A stretch of DNA of 64,000 nucleotides. It comes from Permianibacter fluminis. GTDB lineage: Bacteria; Pseudomonadota; Gammaproteobacteria; Enterobacterales; Permianibacteraceae. Position numbers and translations under genes: made by a program. The notes beneath the pieces are model-generated. The model had not been told where the DNA came from and did no database searches. It was given only the letters and a program-made list of their open reading frames with translations. The stretch spans positions 1,116,001-1,180,000 of the forward strand of contig NZ_JABMEG010000001.1 in the NCBI RefSeq assembly GCF_013179735.1, in the 5' to 3' direction. This document shows positions 1 to 7,991 of the stretch, one piece after another; positions within the stretch are counted from its first letter, which is position 1, and each line of letters begins with the position of its first letter.

Positions 1-1
1 C

Positions 2-505
2 GGCTTCGTCGTCATCAGCGGCCTCGGTGCCTTGAATGGCTGGACCCTGCTCGCCGGTGAACTGACCCAGTCATTCGCCCGTCACGGTGGCTTTCCGAAA
101 GTGTTTGGCGCCACCAATCACCGAGGTGTGCCGGTGCTGGCCTTTGTGATGACCGCCGGCCTCGCCAGCGTGATGATCTTGATGAACTACAGCAAATCGA
201 TGGCGCAGGGCTTCACGTTTTTCAGCGTCGTGGTCACCGCGGCCAACTTGCCGTTGTACCTGTTCTGCTCGCTGTCGGTGCTGGTGCTGTGGAAGCGCGG
301 CGAAATTGCCACCCTCGGCAAAAAAGAAGGCAGCTTGCTGGTCGCTGCCGTGCTGGCAATCGCCTATGCCGTCTGGGCGTTTATCGGTATCGGTCACGAA
401 TCATTTTTGTGGGCGCTCGCGCTCGCGCTGATGGGCCTGCCGGTGTATCTGTGGATGCGCTGGCAGCGTCGGCGGGAGGCGAGGGCGGTAGCGGCGGCAA
501 GCTAA
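2..505 (+). CDS. APC-family amino acid/amine permease, C-terminal part (5' end outside window)
   Basis: The frame is open from the first bases of the window, so only the last ~167 residues are present. They contain four hydrophobic stretches with short loops and the sequence GALNGWTLLAGELTQ, which resembles the conserved TM8 region of amino acid-polyamine-organocation (APC) permeases of the basic amino acid/agmatine antiporter branch. The tail is short and Arg/Ala-rich. The family imports or exchanges amino acids or amines across the inner membrane. It is co-directional with the amine-dehydrogenase-like gene 230 bp downstream, so the pair could form an uptake-plus-oxidation unit; this is inference, because a palindromic repeat element separates them. 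The substrate cannot be deduced. Confidence 0.8.
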   Translation, partial: GFVVISGLGALNGWTLLAGELTQSFARHGGFPKVFGATNHRGVPVLAFVMTAGLASVMILMNYSKSMAQGFTFFSVVVTAANLPLYLFCSLSVLVLWKRGEIATLGKKEGSLLVAAVLAIAYAVWAFIGIGHESFLWALALALMGLPVYLWMRWQRRREARAVAAAS

Positions 506-535
506 GTTTTGCACCAAGTGACAGCAAACCAACAG

Positions 536-686
536 CACCCCCAACCCCTCCTCGTGAGAGGAGGGGAGTGTAAGGCGTTCCCCTCCTTGTCAAGGGCGAG
601 CGGGGAGAGAGCACAATGCGAGTGCATTGTGCGCCCGCGTAGCGCCAAGCGTTCTGCGCTTGGCCGGGCGGGGCTAGGGGTGGTTG
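536..686. repeat. Composite palindromic intergenic element (family A, copy 1)
   Basis: The element is bounded by imperfect inverted ends, CACCCCCAACCCCTCC on the left and GGGGCTAGGGGTGGTTG on the right. It contains three perfect stem-loops: 545–566 (9-bp arms), 611–632 (GCACAATGC/GCATTGTGC) and 644–664 (GCCAAGC/GCTTGGC). Related elements lie at 39606–39815, 43855–43945 and 44755–44880. No gene is present between 506 and 736. Confidence 0.75.
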
Positions 687-736
687 AGCGCAGCCAGACT
701 CCACGCCGGATGGACGAGAAAATATCGGAGTAACCC

Positions 737-2830
737 ATGTCCCGCGATCCGCGTTACGACATTCTGTTTGAACCGGTCCGCATTGGCCCGGTCACCACCA
801 AGAACCGGTTCTTTCAGGTGCCGCATTGCAATGGCATGGGCCACGCGATGCCGGAAGCGCATGCGGCGATGCGTGAGATCAAAGCCGAAGGCGGCTGGGG
901 TGTAATCGCCACCGAAGAATGCGAGATCCACCCGAGCGGCGATGTCTCGCCCTATGTCGAAGCGCGGCTTTGGGACGATGCCGACATTCCGGCGCTGGCA
1001 TTGATGTGCGAGAAGGTGCACCGGCACGGCGCGCTCGCGGCCGTCGAGCTGACCCACAACGGCCCGACCGCATCGAACCTGTATTCACGCGACATCCTGA
1101 TCGCGCCTTCACATCAACCGAGCAAATACGGCTACCCGCACCAAGCCAAGGCAATGAGCAAACGTGATATCGCCGATTACCGACGCTGGCATCGCGATGC
1201 CGCGCTGCGGGCGAAGTGCGCCGGCTTTGATGTGATCTATGTTTACGCCGCGCATGACTTGAGCCTGGCCATGCATTTCCTGCAAAAGCGTCGTAATCAT
1301 CGTAATGACGAATACGGCGGCAGTCTGGAAAATCGCACCCGGCTGCTGCGGGAGATCATCGAAGACACCAAAGACGCGGTCGGTGATACCTGCGCCGTCG
1401 CGGTCCGTTTTGCCACCGAAGAACTGCTTGGTGACGGCGGTGTCACGCTGACCGAAGCCAAAGAAGTCGTGCACATGCTGGCCGACCTGCCCGATCTCTG
1501 GGACGTCAATCTCGCCGCCTGGTACAACGACTCGATTCCCTCGCGCTTTGCTCGTGAAGGCGCGCAGGAACCGTTCATCGACTGGGTGAAAAAAGTCACG
1601 ACCAAGCCGGTCGTTGGCGTCGGCCGCTTCACCTCGCCCGACACCATGGTGTCGCAGATCAAACGCGGTGTGCTGGATTTGATCGGCGCGGCGCGGCCGT
1701 CGATAGCCGATCCGTTTTTGCCAAAGAAAATCGAGCTGGGTCTTATCGACGACATCCGCGAATGCATCGGCTGCAATATCTGCGTCAGCGGCGACATGAC
1801 CATCACGCCGATCCGTTGCACGCAAAACCCGACCATGGGCGAAGAGTGGCGCAAAGGCTGGCACCCGGAAAAAATCGCCAGCAAGAAATCCGACAGCAAG
1901 ATCTTGATCGTTGGCGCCGGCCCGGCCGGACTGGAAGCCGCGCGTGCACTCGGCGAGCGTGGTTACGAGGTACATCTGGCCGAAGCCGGCAAAGAGCTCG
2001 GCGGCCGGGTCACGCTGGAGTCGCGCCTGCCCGGTTTGGCGGAGTGGGCGCGTGTGCGTGACTGGCGCCTGGGCCAAATCAACAAACTGAACAACGTCAA
2101 TGTCTATCGCGATTCGAATCTCAGTGCGCAAGACGTGCTGGATTTTGCTGCTGATCAGGTTGTGCTTGCCACCGGCTGCCACTGGCGCCGTGACGGTTAC
2201 GGCCGCAGCAATGGCAGCGGCATCGCCGGCTTCACTGCGCAATCGGTGCTGACGCCCGATGATGTGATGGCTGCGCTGTATTCGGGAGATAAAACATTTT
2301 TCGAGCAGCTGCCAGCCGGCGCGGTCGCTGTGTTCGATGACGATTACTTTTATTACGGCAGCGTCATGGCCGAAGCGCTGCGTAAAGCTGGTCGCGAGGT
2401 GCTGTTCATCACTCCCGACGACACCATCGCGTCCTGGAGCAGCAACACGCTCGACTACCGCCACATCCAATGGCGCATGCACGAGCTGGGCGTGCAGCAA
2501 GTGGTCGCACAGAACATCACAAACTGGGATGGCAAGCAGTTAACACTGGAGCACAGCTGGTCAGGCAAGACTTCAACACTCGCTTGTGCCGCCGTGGTCG
2601 CGGTAACCGCCCGGCTGCCCAACGATGCGCTGTATCAAGCCTTGCTGGCTCGAGAAGCGGAATGGGCCGGCGCCGGCGTCAAAACGGTTCGCTGCATCGG
2701 CGATGCCGAAGCGCCGGGGCTGATCGCTCATGCGGTGTACGCCGGCCACCGCTATGCCCGCGAGCTGGATGAAACCCCACGCGGAGAAGTCGCGTTCCGG
2801 CGGCACTTCCATGTTGGGCAAACAGGTTGA
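737..2830 (+). CDS. Trimethylamine dehydrogenase-family flavoprotein (Old Yellow Enzyme barrel plus Fe-S and FAD/NAD-like domains)
   Basis: The 697-residue length and domain order match trimethylamine/dimethylamine dehydrogenases. An N-terminal FMN-binding TIM barrel (~1–340) carries Cys31 in QVPHC, the position that forms the 6-S-cysteinyl-FMN bond in TMADH. A 4Fe-4S motif follows (Cys343, 346, 349, 361; CIGCNIC then IRC), then a GAGPAG dinucleotide fold at ~393. By memory-based alignment, residues of the TMADH trimethylammonium 'aromatic bowl' are not conserved: the Tyr60 position is Glu, and the loop between the third and fourth Fe-S Cys lacks the Trp. I infer an amine or N-methylated amino acid dehydrogenase (reductive demethylase) with a different substrate. 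Electrons would pass from FMN through the cluster to an electron carrier. An amino acid permease lies just upstream. Confidence 0.88.
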   Translation: MSRDPRYDILFEPVRIGPVTTKNRFFQVPHCNGMGHAMPEAHAAMREIKAEGGWGVIATEECEIHPSGDVSPYVEARLWDDADIPALALMCEKVHRHGALAAVELTHNGPTASNLYSRDILIAPSHQPSKYGYPHQAKAMSKRDIADYRRWHRDAALRAKCAGFDVIYVYAAHDLSLAMHFLQKRRNHRNDEYGGSLENRTRLLREIIEDTKDAVGDTCAVAVRFATEELLGDGGVTLTEAKEVVHMLADLPDLWDVNLAAWYNDSIPSRFAREGAQEPFIDWVKKVTTKPVVGVGRFTSPDTMVSQIKRGVLDLIGAARPSIADPFLPKKIELGLIDDIRECIGCNICVSGDMTITPIRCTQNPTMGEEWRKGWHPEKIASKKSDSKILIVGAGPAGLEAARALGERGYEVHLAEAGKELGGRVTLESRLPGLAEWARVRDWRLGQINKLNNVNVYRDSNLSAQDVLDFAADQVVLATGCHWRRDGYGRSNGSGIAGFTAQSVLTPDDVMAALYSGDKTFFEQLPAGAVAVFDDDYFYYGSVMAEALRKAGREVLFITPDDTIASWSSNTLDYRHIQWRMHELGVQQVVAQNITNWDGKQLTLEHSWSGKTSTLACAAVVAVTARLPNDALYQALLAREAEWAGAGVKTVRCIGDAEAPGLIAHAVYAGHRYARELDETPRGEVAFRRHFHVGQTG

Positions 2831-2833
2831 AGT

Positions 2834-2922
2834 AGGATGGGTAGAGGCGCGATGCGCCGAAACCCATCAGATCTCGCCGCGTTGATAAGGGCGATGGGTT
2901 TCGCTTACGCTCTACCCATCCT
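2834..2922. repeat. Palindromic repeat with 13-bp perfect terminal inverted repeats (family B)
   Basis: AGGATGGGTAGAG at 2834–2846 is the exact reverse complement of CTCTACCCATCCT at 2910–2922. An internal pair (AAACCCATC/GATGGGTTT) extends the cruciform. It begins 3 bp after the flavoprotein stop codon, so it could also act as a 3' mRNA stabiliser. The GTAGGGTGGGTC-type elements at 18524–18636, 42409–42507, 45485–45588 and 45678–45781 look related in design. Confidence 0.75.
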
Positions 2923-2972
2923 GCCGCGCTCCGGCGTCGGTCAATTCAGTTGTTAGATTTCAGGAGAATGTT

Positions 2973-3452
2973 ATGCGTCATATATTGTTAGTGCTGGTAA
3001 TTACCTTAATGTGCGGCTGCGCCCCTGCTGCCTTTAAAATGTATAGCGGCTCTGATCTGCCCAGAACAGACTTTGCTGTTATATCTGCTTTGGGCCTTTA
3101 CCCAGAGAGTCGCATGTCTCTGCAAATTAAGGAAATAAATGGAAAGCCAGTCAATGACACAACTGCCGCTGAGTTTCATGTTTTGGCCGGCGACTACAAA
3201 ATTTTACTAAAGGCTTTTGCTGACTTTAATCCTTCCGCGACAAGCTCAACTTGGAAAGATGCATTTATAGAGGTAAGCGTGAGCGTCGAAAACGGCCACA
3301 CCTATATCCCAAACTTCACACGAATTGACGACAAAGTATCAGTCCACTTTGACGATAAAGGCGTTGGATTTAAAAAAGAGTGCTTACCTCTCTATCAAGC
3401 CTACTACAAGACAAATATTTGGGCGGGCAAGGCGCCAGACATTCAATGTTGA
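2973..3452 (+). CDS. Small AT-rich putative lipoprotein
   Basis: This 159-residue protein has a short basic start, a hydrophobic core and a Cys at position 17 (LMCGC) that fits a lipobox, so it is probably exported and lipidated. AGGAG precedes the ATG by 5 bases. The mature part (TDFAVI, KEINGKPV, FHVLAGDYKI) resembles the small beta-rich lipoproteins that bacteria carry in many diverged copies, but I do not recognise a named family. The gene is visibly more AT-rich than its neighbours and is paired with the equally AT-rich gene at 3587, which suggests acquisition. Its function is unknown. Confidence 0.6.
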   Translation: MRHILLVLVITLMCGCAPAAFKMYSGSDLPRTDFAVISALGLYPESRMSLQIKEINGKPVNDTTAAEFHVLAGDYKILLKAFADFNPSATSSTWKDAFIEVSVSVENGHTYIPNFTRIDDKVSVHFDDKGVGFKKECLPLYQAYYKTNIWAGKAPDIQC

Positions 3453-3586
3453 AATCAAGAAACTCAATCAGGTTCATGTAGGTCCGAACCGCATAGCGTT
3501 TCGGAAGCTTGTTGTTTCTATTCGCACGATGCCTCCGTACGGGTTCGCCCATTTGAGTTGTAATTTCTAACGCCAGGTCTTTCGCC

Positions 3587-4054
3587 ATGGATAAGCGTCG
3601 TCTTAAACGAATGATTCGATACTGGGAAAAGTGTCACGCCAGGGCGATGTCAAATATTGATAGGTGTGACTGGAATAGTTGGTTTGACCTTTGGCATATT
3701 CATTATGACTACAAGGCTAAGGGAGGACGAGTTGAAAACAAGCCCTATTCATATTTTTTAGGCTATCAATTGCTTCGCTCTGTTGAAGAGCGGTGCAAAA
3801 GTCGCGCAGACCCCTTTCAATGCTTTCTCAGCATACATCCTGACGCACACAACGACGCGGTATATATGCACACGGAGAATCCGAACCCAAACAGTCCTGG
3901 CTTCCCTTATCTGTTTGAAGACGTTGAATGGGGCGTTACTGATAATAAATCGCTCAATACAGTCATCGACGCAAACACGCACAAAATCGGAAAAGTCGAC
4001 ACTGATGAATATAAATACTATATCGTCATTCGAAAGACCAAATCCGACGTTTGA
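3587..4054 (+). CDS. Hypothetical AT-rich protein
   Basis: This 155-residue soluble protein has a basic, Trp-rich start (RRLKRMIRYWEKCH, then WFDLWHIHYDY) and a C-terminal half rich in acidic residues, Asn and Tyr. There is no signal peptide, membrane segment or motif that I recognise. Base composition matches the lipoprotein gene upstream and differs from the flanking GC-rich genes. The Shine–Dalgarno is weak. The pattern 'Trp-rich, small, AT-rich, next to an orphan lipoprotein' is seen in immunity-type orphans, but nothing in the sequence supports such a claim directly. Confidence 0.5.
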   Translation: MDKRRLKRMIRYWEKCHARAMSNIDRCDWNSWFDLWHIHYDYKAKGGRVENKPYSYFLGYQLLRSVEERCKSRADPFQCFLSIHPDAHNDAVYMHTENPNPNSPGFPYLFEDVEWGVTDNKSLNTVIDANTHKIGKVDTDEYKYYIVIRKTKSDV

Positions 4055-4229
4055 AAACGTTACGGTCTTCTGCCGTCACTAGGCCGGACACCGTGCTGCT
4101 GAAGACGGTCTTTCGACTACGTGTTGGTGGCTCAAAACTGAATAGCGTTGCAAGCGCATGTTCGGTCGGACATTCAGAGTCTATTTTCCGTTCTTTTCGT
4201 GCCGTTTTCTGAGTCAAGAGGAATGTACA

Positions 4230-4679
4230 ATGATCGTCGACGCTCAGGTAACGATTAACGCCTCCCGTCCAGCGGTCTGGGCCACCATGACCGATATCGC
4301 GAATGCTGCGACCACCATCAACGGTATCGAGCAGATTGAGATTGTCGAGCAGCCCACAAACGGCTTGGTTGGCTTGCGTTGGCGGGAAACCCGAATCCTG
4401 TTCGGCAAGCCCGCGACAGCGGAGAAATGGATCACGGAGGCGGTTGAGAACGAGTTTTACAAAACTCGGGCGGAAAGCGATGGCTTCATCTTTCTATCAA
4501 CCAATCGTATTTCCGATGGCAGCGGCGGCCTGATCCTGACCAGCATTCACGAATCGTTGCCGCAAACACTGGCGACTAAACTGATGGTGATTCCGATGTC
4601 GCTGCTGTTCAAGGGCGTGGCGAAGAATGCCATTCTGCAGGACTTGCTCGATATCAAGTCGGTAGCGGAGCAGCAATGA
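4230..4679 (+). CDS. SRPBCC-fold (START-like) ligand-binding protein
   Basis: The start is set at ATG 4230 (149 residues), because AGAGGA lies just upstream and the protein then begins on the first beta strand (VDAQVTINASRPAVWATMTDI). This is the classic N-terminus of the polyketide cyclase/AHSA1/SRPBCC superfamily. Further family-like features are a central VGLRWRETR strand and a long C-terminal amphipathic helix. These cytoplasmic proteins bind small hydrophobic ligands in a deep cavity. It opens a row of small-ligand fold genes (DUF1801 at 4761, VOC at 5317, VOC at 5933), which are often found together in proteobacteria. The ligand is unknown. Confidence 0.75.
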   Translation: MIVDAQVTINASRPAVWATMTDIANAATTINGIEQIEIVEQPTNGLVGLRWRETRILFGKPATAEKWITEAVENEFYKTRAESDGFIFLSTNRISDGSGGLILTSIHESLPQTLATKLMVIPMSLLFKGVAKNAILQDLLDIKSVAEQQ

Positions 4680-4760
4680 TGGCGCCGCAACCGGCCAAGT
4701 CCGCCGATTCTCGCGGCATGAACGTCGCAAGAGCCGGGTGACCATCACCGAGCCAATACC

Positions 4761-5168
4761 ATGATCCGATTAATGCGATTTCCCGATGCCATCCGACATG
4801 AGTCAGTGATTGAAGATTGGTGGCAGCAGCACCCGGAAGCGCTGGCGGTGATGGCGCGTTACTGGTTTGCCGTGATGCGCCATTGTGGCGACGATGTCCG
4901 TGAGCTGCTGCATGATGGTCATCCAACCGCCTGCGTTGCTGATGCTGCGTTTGCTTACGTCAATGTTTTCCGTGCGCACGTCAATGTCGGGTTCTTTCTC
5001 GGTGCCGAACTGGCCGATCCGCACGGCTTGCTCGAAGGTACGGGAAAATTCATGCGCCACGTCAAGCTGAAGCCGGAAAACGAGGTGAATGCGGCGGCAC
5101 TGCATCTGCTCATCGAAACCGCCTATCGTGACATGCAGGCTCATCTGAGATCCGGGCCGGTTTCGTAA
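4761..5168 (+). CDS. DUF1801 domain protein (YdhG/YjbR-like fold)
   Basis: This 135-residue protein carries the conserved DUF1801 signature: FAYVNVFRAHVNVGFF, then GLLEGTGKFMRHVKL. It is a small cytoplasmic alpha/beta protein of the YdhG-like superfamily (CyaY/YjbR-like fold). Its molecular function is not established. The gene lies 81 bp after the SRPBCC gene in the same direction. The ATG at 4761 has no strong Shine–Dalgarno, so the start could be slightly off. Confidence 0.8.
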   Translation: MIRLMRFPDAIRHESVIEDWWQQHPEALAVMARYWFAVMRHCGDDVRELLHDGHPTACVADAAFAYVNVFRAHVNVGFFLGAELADPHGLLEGTGKFMRHVKLKPENEVNAAALHLLIETAYRDMQAHLRSGPVS

Positions 5169-5224
5169 TAGCGAACCTTGTCGATTTACACCGGGTAGGG
5201 TTCGAGGCGGCATGGACATCATGC

Positions 5225-5251
5225 GTACGAAGCCGCTGCGCGGATTCGTAC
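5225..5251. repeat. Short inverted repeat between DUF1801 and VOC genes
   Basis: GTACGAA (5225–5231) and TTCGTAC (5245–5251) flank a GC-rich 13-base loop. It sits in a 148-bp gap and may be a REP-like element or a weak terminator; there is no T-run. Confidence 0.45.
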
Positions 5252-5316
5252 CTACGGGCGGCATGTTTTCCCATGCTGCGCATGCTTTGCAATAACCACT
5301 GAAAGGAGATCAGGCA

Positions 5317-5802
5317 ATGGCCAAGAACACGGTTTGTCTCTGGTATGAATCTGGCGCGGACGAAGCCGCGCGGTTTTATACCGGGGTATTTCCGCAAAGC
5401 CAGCTTGGCGCGATTTGCCGAGCGCCGTCAGACTATCCCAATGGCAAAGCCGGTGACGTCCTGACGGTGGAATTTGTTGTCGCCGGCATCCCCTGTCTGG
5501 GCCTGAATGGTGGTCCCCGGTTTCAGCACAGTGAAGCGTTTTCCTTTCAGATTGCCACCGAAGATCAGGCCGAGACGGACCGGTACTGGCACGCCATTGT
5601 TGGCAACGGCGGTCAAGCCAGCCAGTGTGGCTGGTGCAAGGACAAGTGGGGCATCAGCTGGCAGATTACGCCGCGCATTCTGATGTCAGCGATGGCTCAG
5701 GGCGGCATGGTGGCAAAGCGCGCCTTCGAGGCGATGATGCCGATGCAGAGAATCGATATCGCCGTGCTTGAGGCGGCGATTGCGGCCGCGAAAAACGGCT
5801 GA
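5317..5802 (+). CDS. VOC-superfamily protein, PhnB/3-demethylubiquinone methyltransferase-like
   Basis: The 161-residue protein shows the typical layout of the PhnB-like branch of the vicinal oxygen chelate superfamily: an opening VCLWYESGADEAARFYTGVF, a central FVVAGIPCLGLNGGP, and the hallmark WCKDKWGISWQITP near residue 110. A strong ribosome site (AAAGGAGAT) precedes the ATG. Many members are annotated as '3-demethylubiquinone-9 3-methyltransferase', but the family lacks a methyltransferase fold and the role is unproven. It faces another VOC gene (5933–6319, opposite strand). Confidence 0.85.
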   Translation: MAKNTVCLWYESGADEAARFYTGVFPQSQLGAICRAPSDYPNGKAGDVLTVEFVVAGIPCLGLNGGPRFQHSEAFSFQIATEDQAETDRYWHAIVGNGGQASQCGWCKDKWGISWQITPRILMSAMAQGGMVAKRAFEAMMPMQRIDIAVLEAAIAAAKNG

Positions 5803-5932
5803 GCGGTACACCCTGTACGCCGGCGCAACAACGCAGACGGGGCTCGGAGATCGCCGGTAGCTGGTGCGTGCATTGCCGCTTTCCATTTTCAGTAGCAGCG
5901 CCGCTGTCTGGCTGAAAGTAAACGCCAGCAAC

Positions 5933-6319
5933 TTAGCGTTGCGGAATGTCTTCGTGAATGCACAGGTAGTTGCCTTCCGGGTCCTTGAACCACGCGGCCT
6001 TCTCGGCGCCCAGCACACAGACATGGTTGACGGTTTTCAGGCCGGGAAAATCATAGTCCTCAAAGACAACGCCAGCGCGCTTCAAATCCGCAATGCTGGC
6101 GGCAATATCGGTGACCTGAAAACTGATGGCGGTATGGTCGGCCTTGGTGCCTTCCGGTTTCGGAAACAGCGCCAAGGTCGTTCCGCCTACGACGTAAACA
6201 AATTTGCCATCCGGTTTGAAGCCGCCGGGTTGAAAACCGAGCCGGCCTTCGTAGAAGGCGCGAGCGCGCGCCATATCGATGACCGGCAACATGGTTGTCA
6301 CAGAAGCAGTGGTCAGCAT
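5933..6319 (-). CDS. VOC/glyoxalase-family protein
   Basis: The start is placed at ATG 6319 (128 residues), because AAGGA sits 6 bases upstream and the protein begins directly with the first beta-alpha unit (VTTMLPVIDMARARAFYEGRLGF). The second VOC module ends in KDPEGNYLCIHED, where the Glu/His near the C-terminus are candidate metal ligands. The architecture is that of glyoxalase/bleomycin-resistance proteins; the substrate is unknown. The gene converges on the PhnB-like gene, leaving 130 bp between stops. Confidence 0.8.
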   Translation of the reverse strand: MLTTASVTTMLPVIDMARARAFYEGRLGFQPGGFKPDGKFVYVVGGTTLALFPKPEGTKADHTAISFQVTDIAASIADLKRAGVVFEDYDFPGLKTVNHVCVLGAEKAAWFKDPEGNYLCIHEDIPQR

Positions 6320-6562
6320 GGGGAGTCCTTGCTTGCAGTCCGGCAACATGGAATCCCGACAGGGATATTGGGCCGGCGGGAACGCAAGCATAGTCCTTGT
6401 GCTTACTTCAGCTTAGACCGCGTCGATCCGAACCGGCTGGCGTTTAGGGCGCTTGCCGATTCGTCGGCACGCAATCGTTGTGTGGAGGAGCGGCTTCCGT
6501 AACCGTTAACCCTCAGGCAGCAGCCCCTTCCTTGCTTCCGCGATGTCAAACGGTGCGCGGAC

Positions 6563-7867
6563 TTACTGAATCAGTACGCCACCTTTCGTCACCGCACTGG
6601 GCCGCTCCAGCAAGCGGATATTGGCCAGCACATCACCGTCGACTGCCACCAGATCGGCGTATTTGCCGACCGCGATGGAGCCGATGTCGGTATCTTTGCG
6701 CATCAGGCGGGCATTGCTGATGGTGGCGGATTGGATGGCCTGCATTGGCGTCTGGCCGTAGCGGACCATGTAAGCCAATTGTTTGCCGTTGTCGCCGTGC
6801 GGGAACACGCCGGCATCGGTGCCGAAGGCGATGTTGACGCCGGCTTTGACCGCTTTGCGAAAACCTTCGCGCTGGGCGTCGGTGGTTTGCCGGTTTTTCT
6901 CCAGGATTTCTGCGGGCCAGTGTTCAGCGCTGCCGACCTCGGCGATGTAGTCGCCGTTATAAATATCGGCGACCAGCCAGGTGCCGCGTTTTTTCATCAA
7001 GGCAATGCCTTCGTCATCGATCAATGATCCGTGCTCGATTGATCGGACGCCAGCGCGCACGGCGGCCTTGATGCCGTCGGCGCCATGGGCGTGGGCGGTG
7101 ACATCTTTGCCGTATTTTTGCGCTTCTTCGACGGCGGCGTGAATTTCCTTTTCGCTGAATTCAGCTGCGCCGGGTGTGGTGCCCATTGTCAGCACGGCGC
7201 CGGTCGCGATCATCTTGATGAAGTCAGCGCCGCCGGCAATCAGTTCACGCACACGGGCACGCACTTCGTCGGCGTTGTTGGCGACGCCACGGCGAAAATC
7301 GGCCGGAATGATCACATCCGGCGCCATGCCAGTGACTTCACCACCGCCGCCGCTGATCGTCACGTAGGCACCGGCCACCATCATTCGCGGTCCGCGCAGC
7401 AAACCGGTATTGATTTGCTCGCGCAGCGCGACATCGACAAACGCCCGGTAGGTGCCGACATCGCGCACGCTGGTGAAGCCAGCTTTGAGCGTCGCCTCGG
7501 CATGAATGGCGCCGATCAGGGCATCGCGGGCACCGGTGCTCATCAGCGGCGCCGCGACATTGGCCGATTGAATGTCACCGATTAGATGCGTGTGGACATC
7601 ACTCAAGCCGGGCAGCACGGTGTAGCGCGACCAATCGATGACGCGCAGCGTTGCTGGCAGCGGCACACTTGCGTCCTGAATGGCGACGATGCGATCGCCA
7701 GCAAGCAGGATGACCTGCTGGCTCAGCACCCGACCGGCGTCGACGTCGATCAGTGTGCCGGTGCGCACCGCGGTGTCGGCAGCCGGTGCAGCGCCGAGAA
7801 CGGTATGAAATGGCAGCAGCGCGAACAGCGCCAGCAAGCGCAAGCAGGATGTACGTGATGTTGGCAT
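6563..7867 (-). CDS. Exported amidohydrolase (imidazolonepropionase/Xaa-Pro dipeptidase-like)
   Basis: Starting at ATG 7867 (434 residues) gives a clean signal peptide (LLALFALLPFHTVLGA). The amidohydrolase barrel has H92/H94 in VHTHL, a possible bridging Lys in FIKMIATG, then HAHG, IEHG and FGTDAGV, which together form the metal-binding set of subtype I binuclear hydrolases. The final SIAVGKYADLVAV is the family's closing beta motif. It probably hydrolyses amide bonds of small peptides or cyclic amides in the periplasm. Its start lies close to a divergent second amidohydrolase gene (ATG 7992), so the two probably share a promoter region. In-frame ATGs upstream (to 7951) are less likely starts. 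Confidence 0.85.
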   Translation of the reverse strand: MPTSRTSCLRLLALFALLPFHTVLGAAPAADTAVRTGTLIDVDAGRVLSQQVILLAGDRIVAIQDASVPLPATLRVIDWSRYTVLPGLSDVHTHLIGDIQSANVAAPLMSTGARDALIGAIHAEATLKAGFTSVRDVGTYRAFVDVALREQINTGLLRGPRMMVAGAYVTISGGGGEVTGMAPDVIIPADFRRGVANNADEVRARVRELIAGGADFIKMIATGAVLTMGTTPGAAEFSEKEIHAAVEEAQKYGKDVTAHAHGADGIKAAVRAGVRSIEHGSLIDDEGIALMKKRGTWLVADIYNGDYIAEVGSAEHWPAEILEKNRQTTDAQREGFRKAVKAGVNIAFGTDAGVFPHGDNGKQLAYMVRYGQTPMQAIQSATISNARLMRKDTDIGSIAVGKYADLVAVDGDVLANIRLLERPSAVTKGGVLIQ

Positions 7868-7991
7868 TGGCAAGGTCCGTATTGACTGGGTCTGCATTGA
7901 CAAGGGCTGCATTGACAAGACTCGGGTGGTTGCCGCTACTGTAGCCAGCACCGGTTAAAAACTCCATGCGTTGCCATTTGGGTGGATTGCC

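Noticed and set aside
1109-2500. 463-codon open frame opposite the TMADH-like gene
   Set aside because: It lies wholly antisense to a gene with clear family motifs; its Gln/Arg/His-rich composition is that of a shadow frame.
2951-2958. GTTAGAT before the AT-rich lipoprotein gene (and GTTAGGT at ~22054) as integron core sites of gene cassettes
   Set aside because: The seven-base core matches, but no folded attC partner (GYYYAAC side with an imperfect palindrome) is present at the gene ends and no integrase is near.
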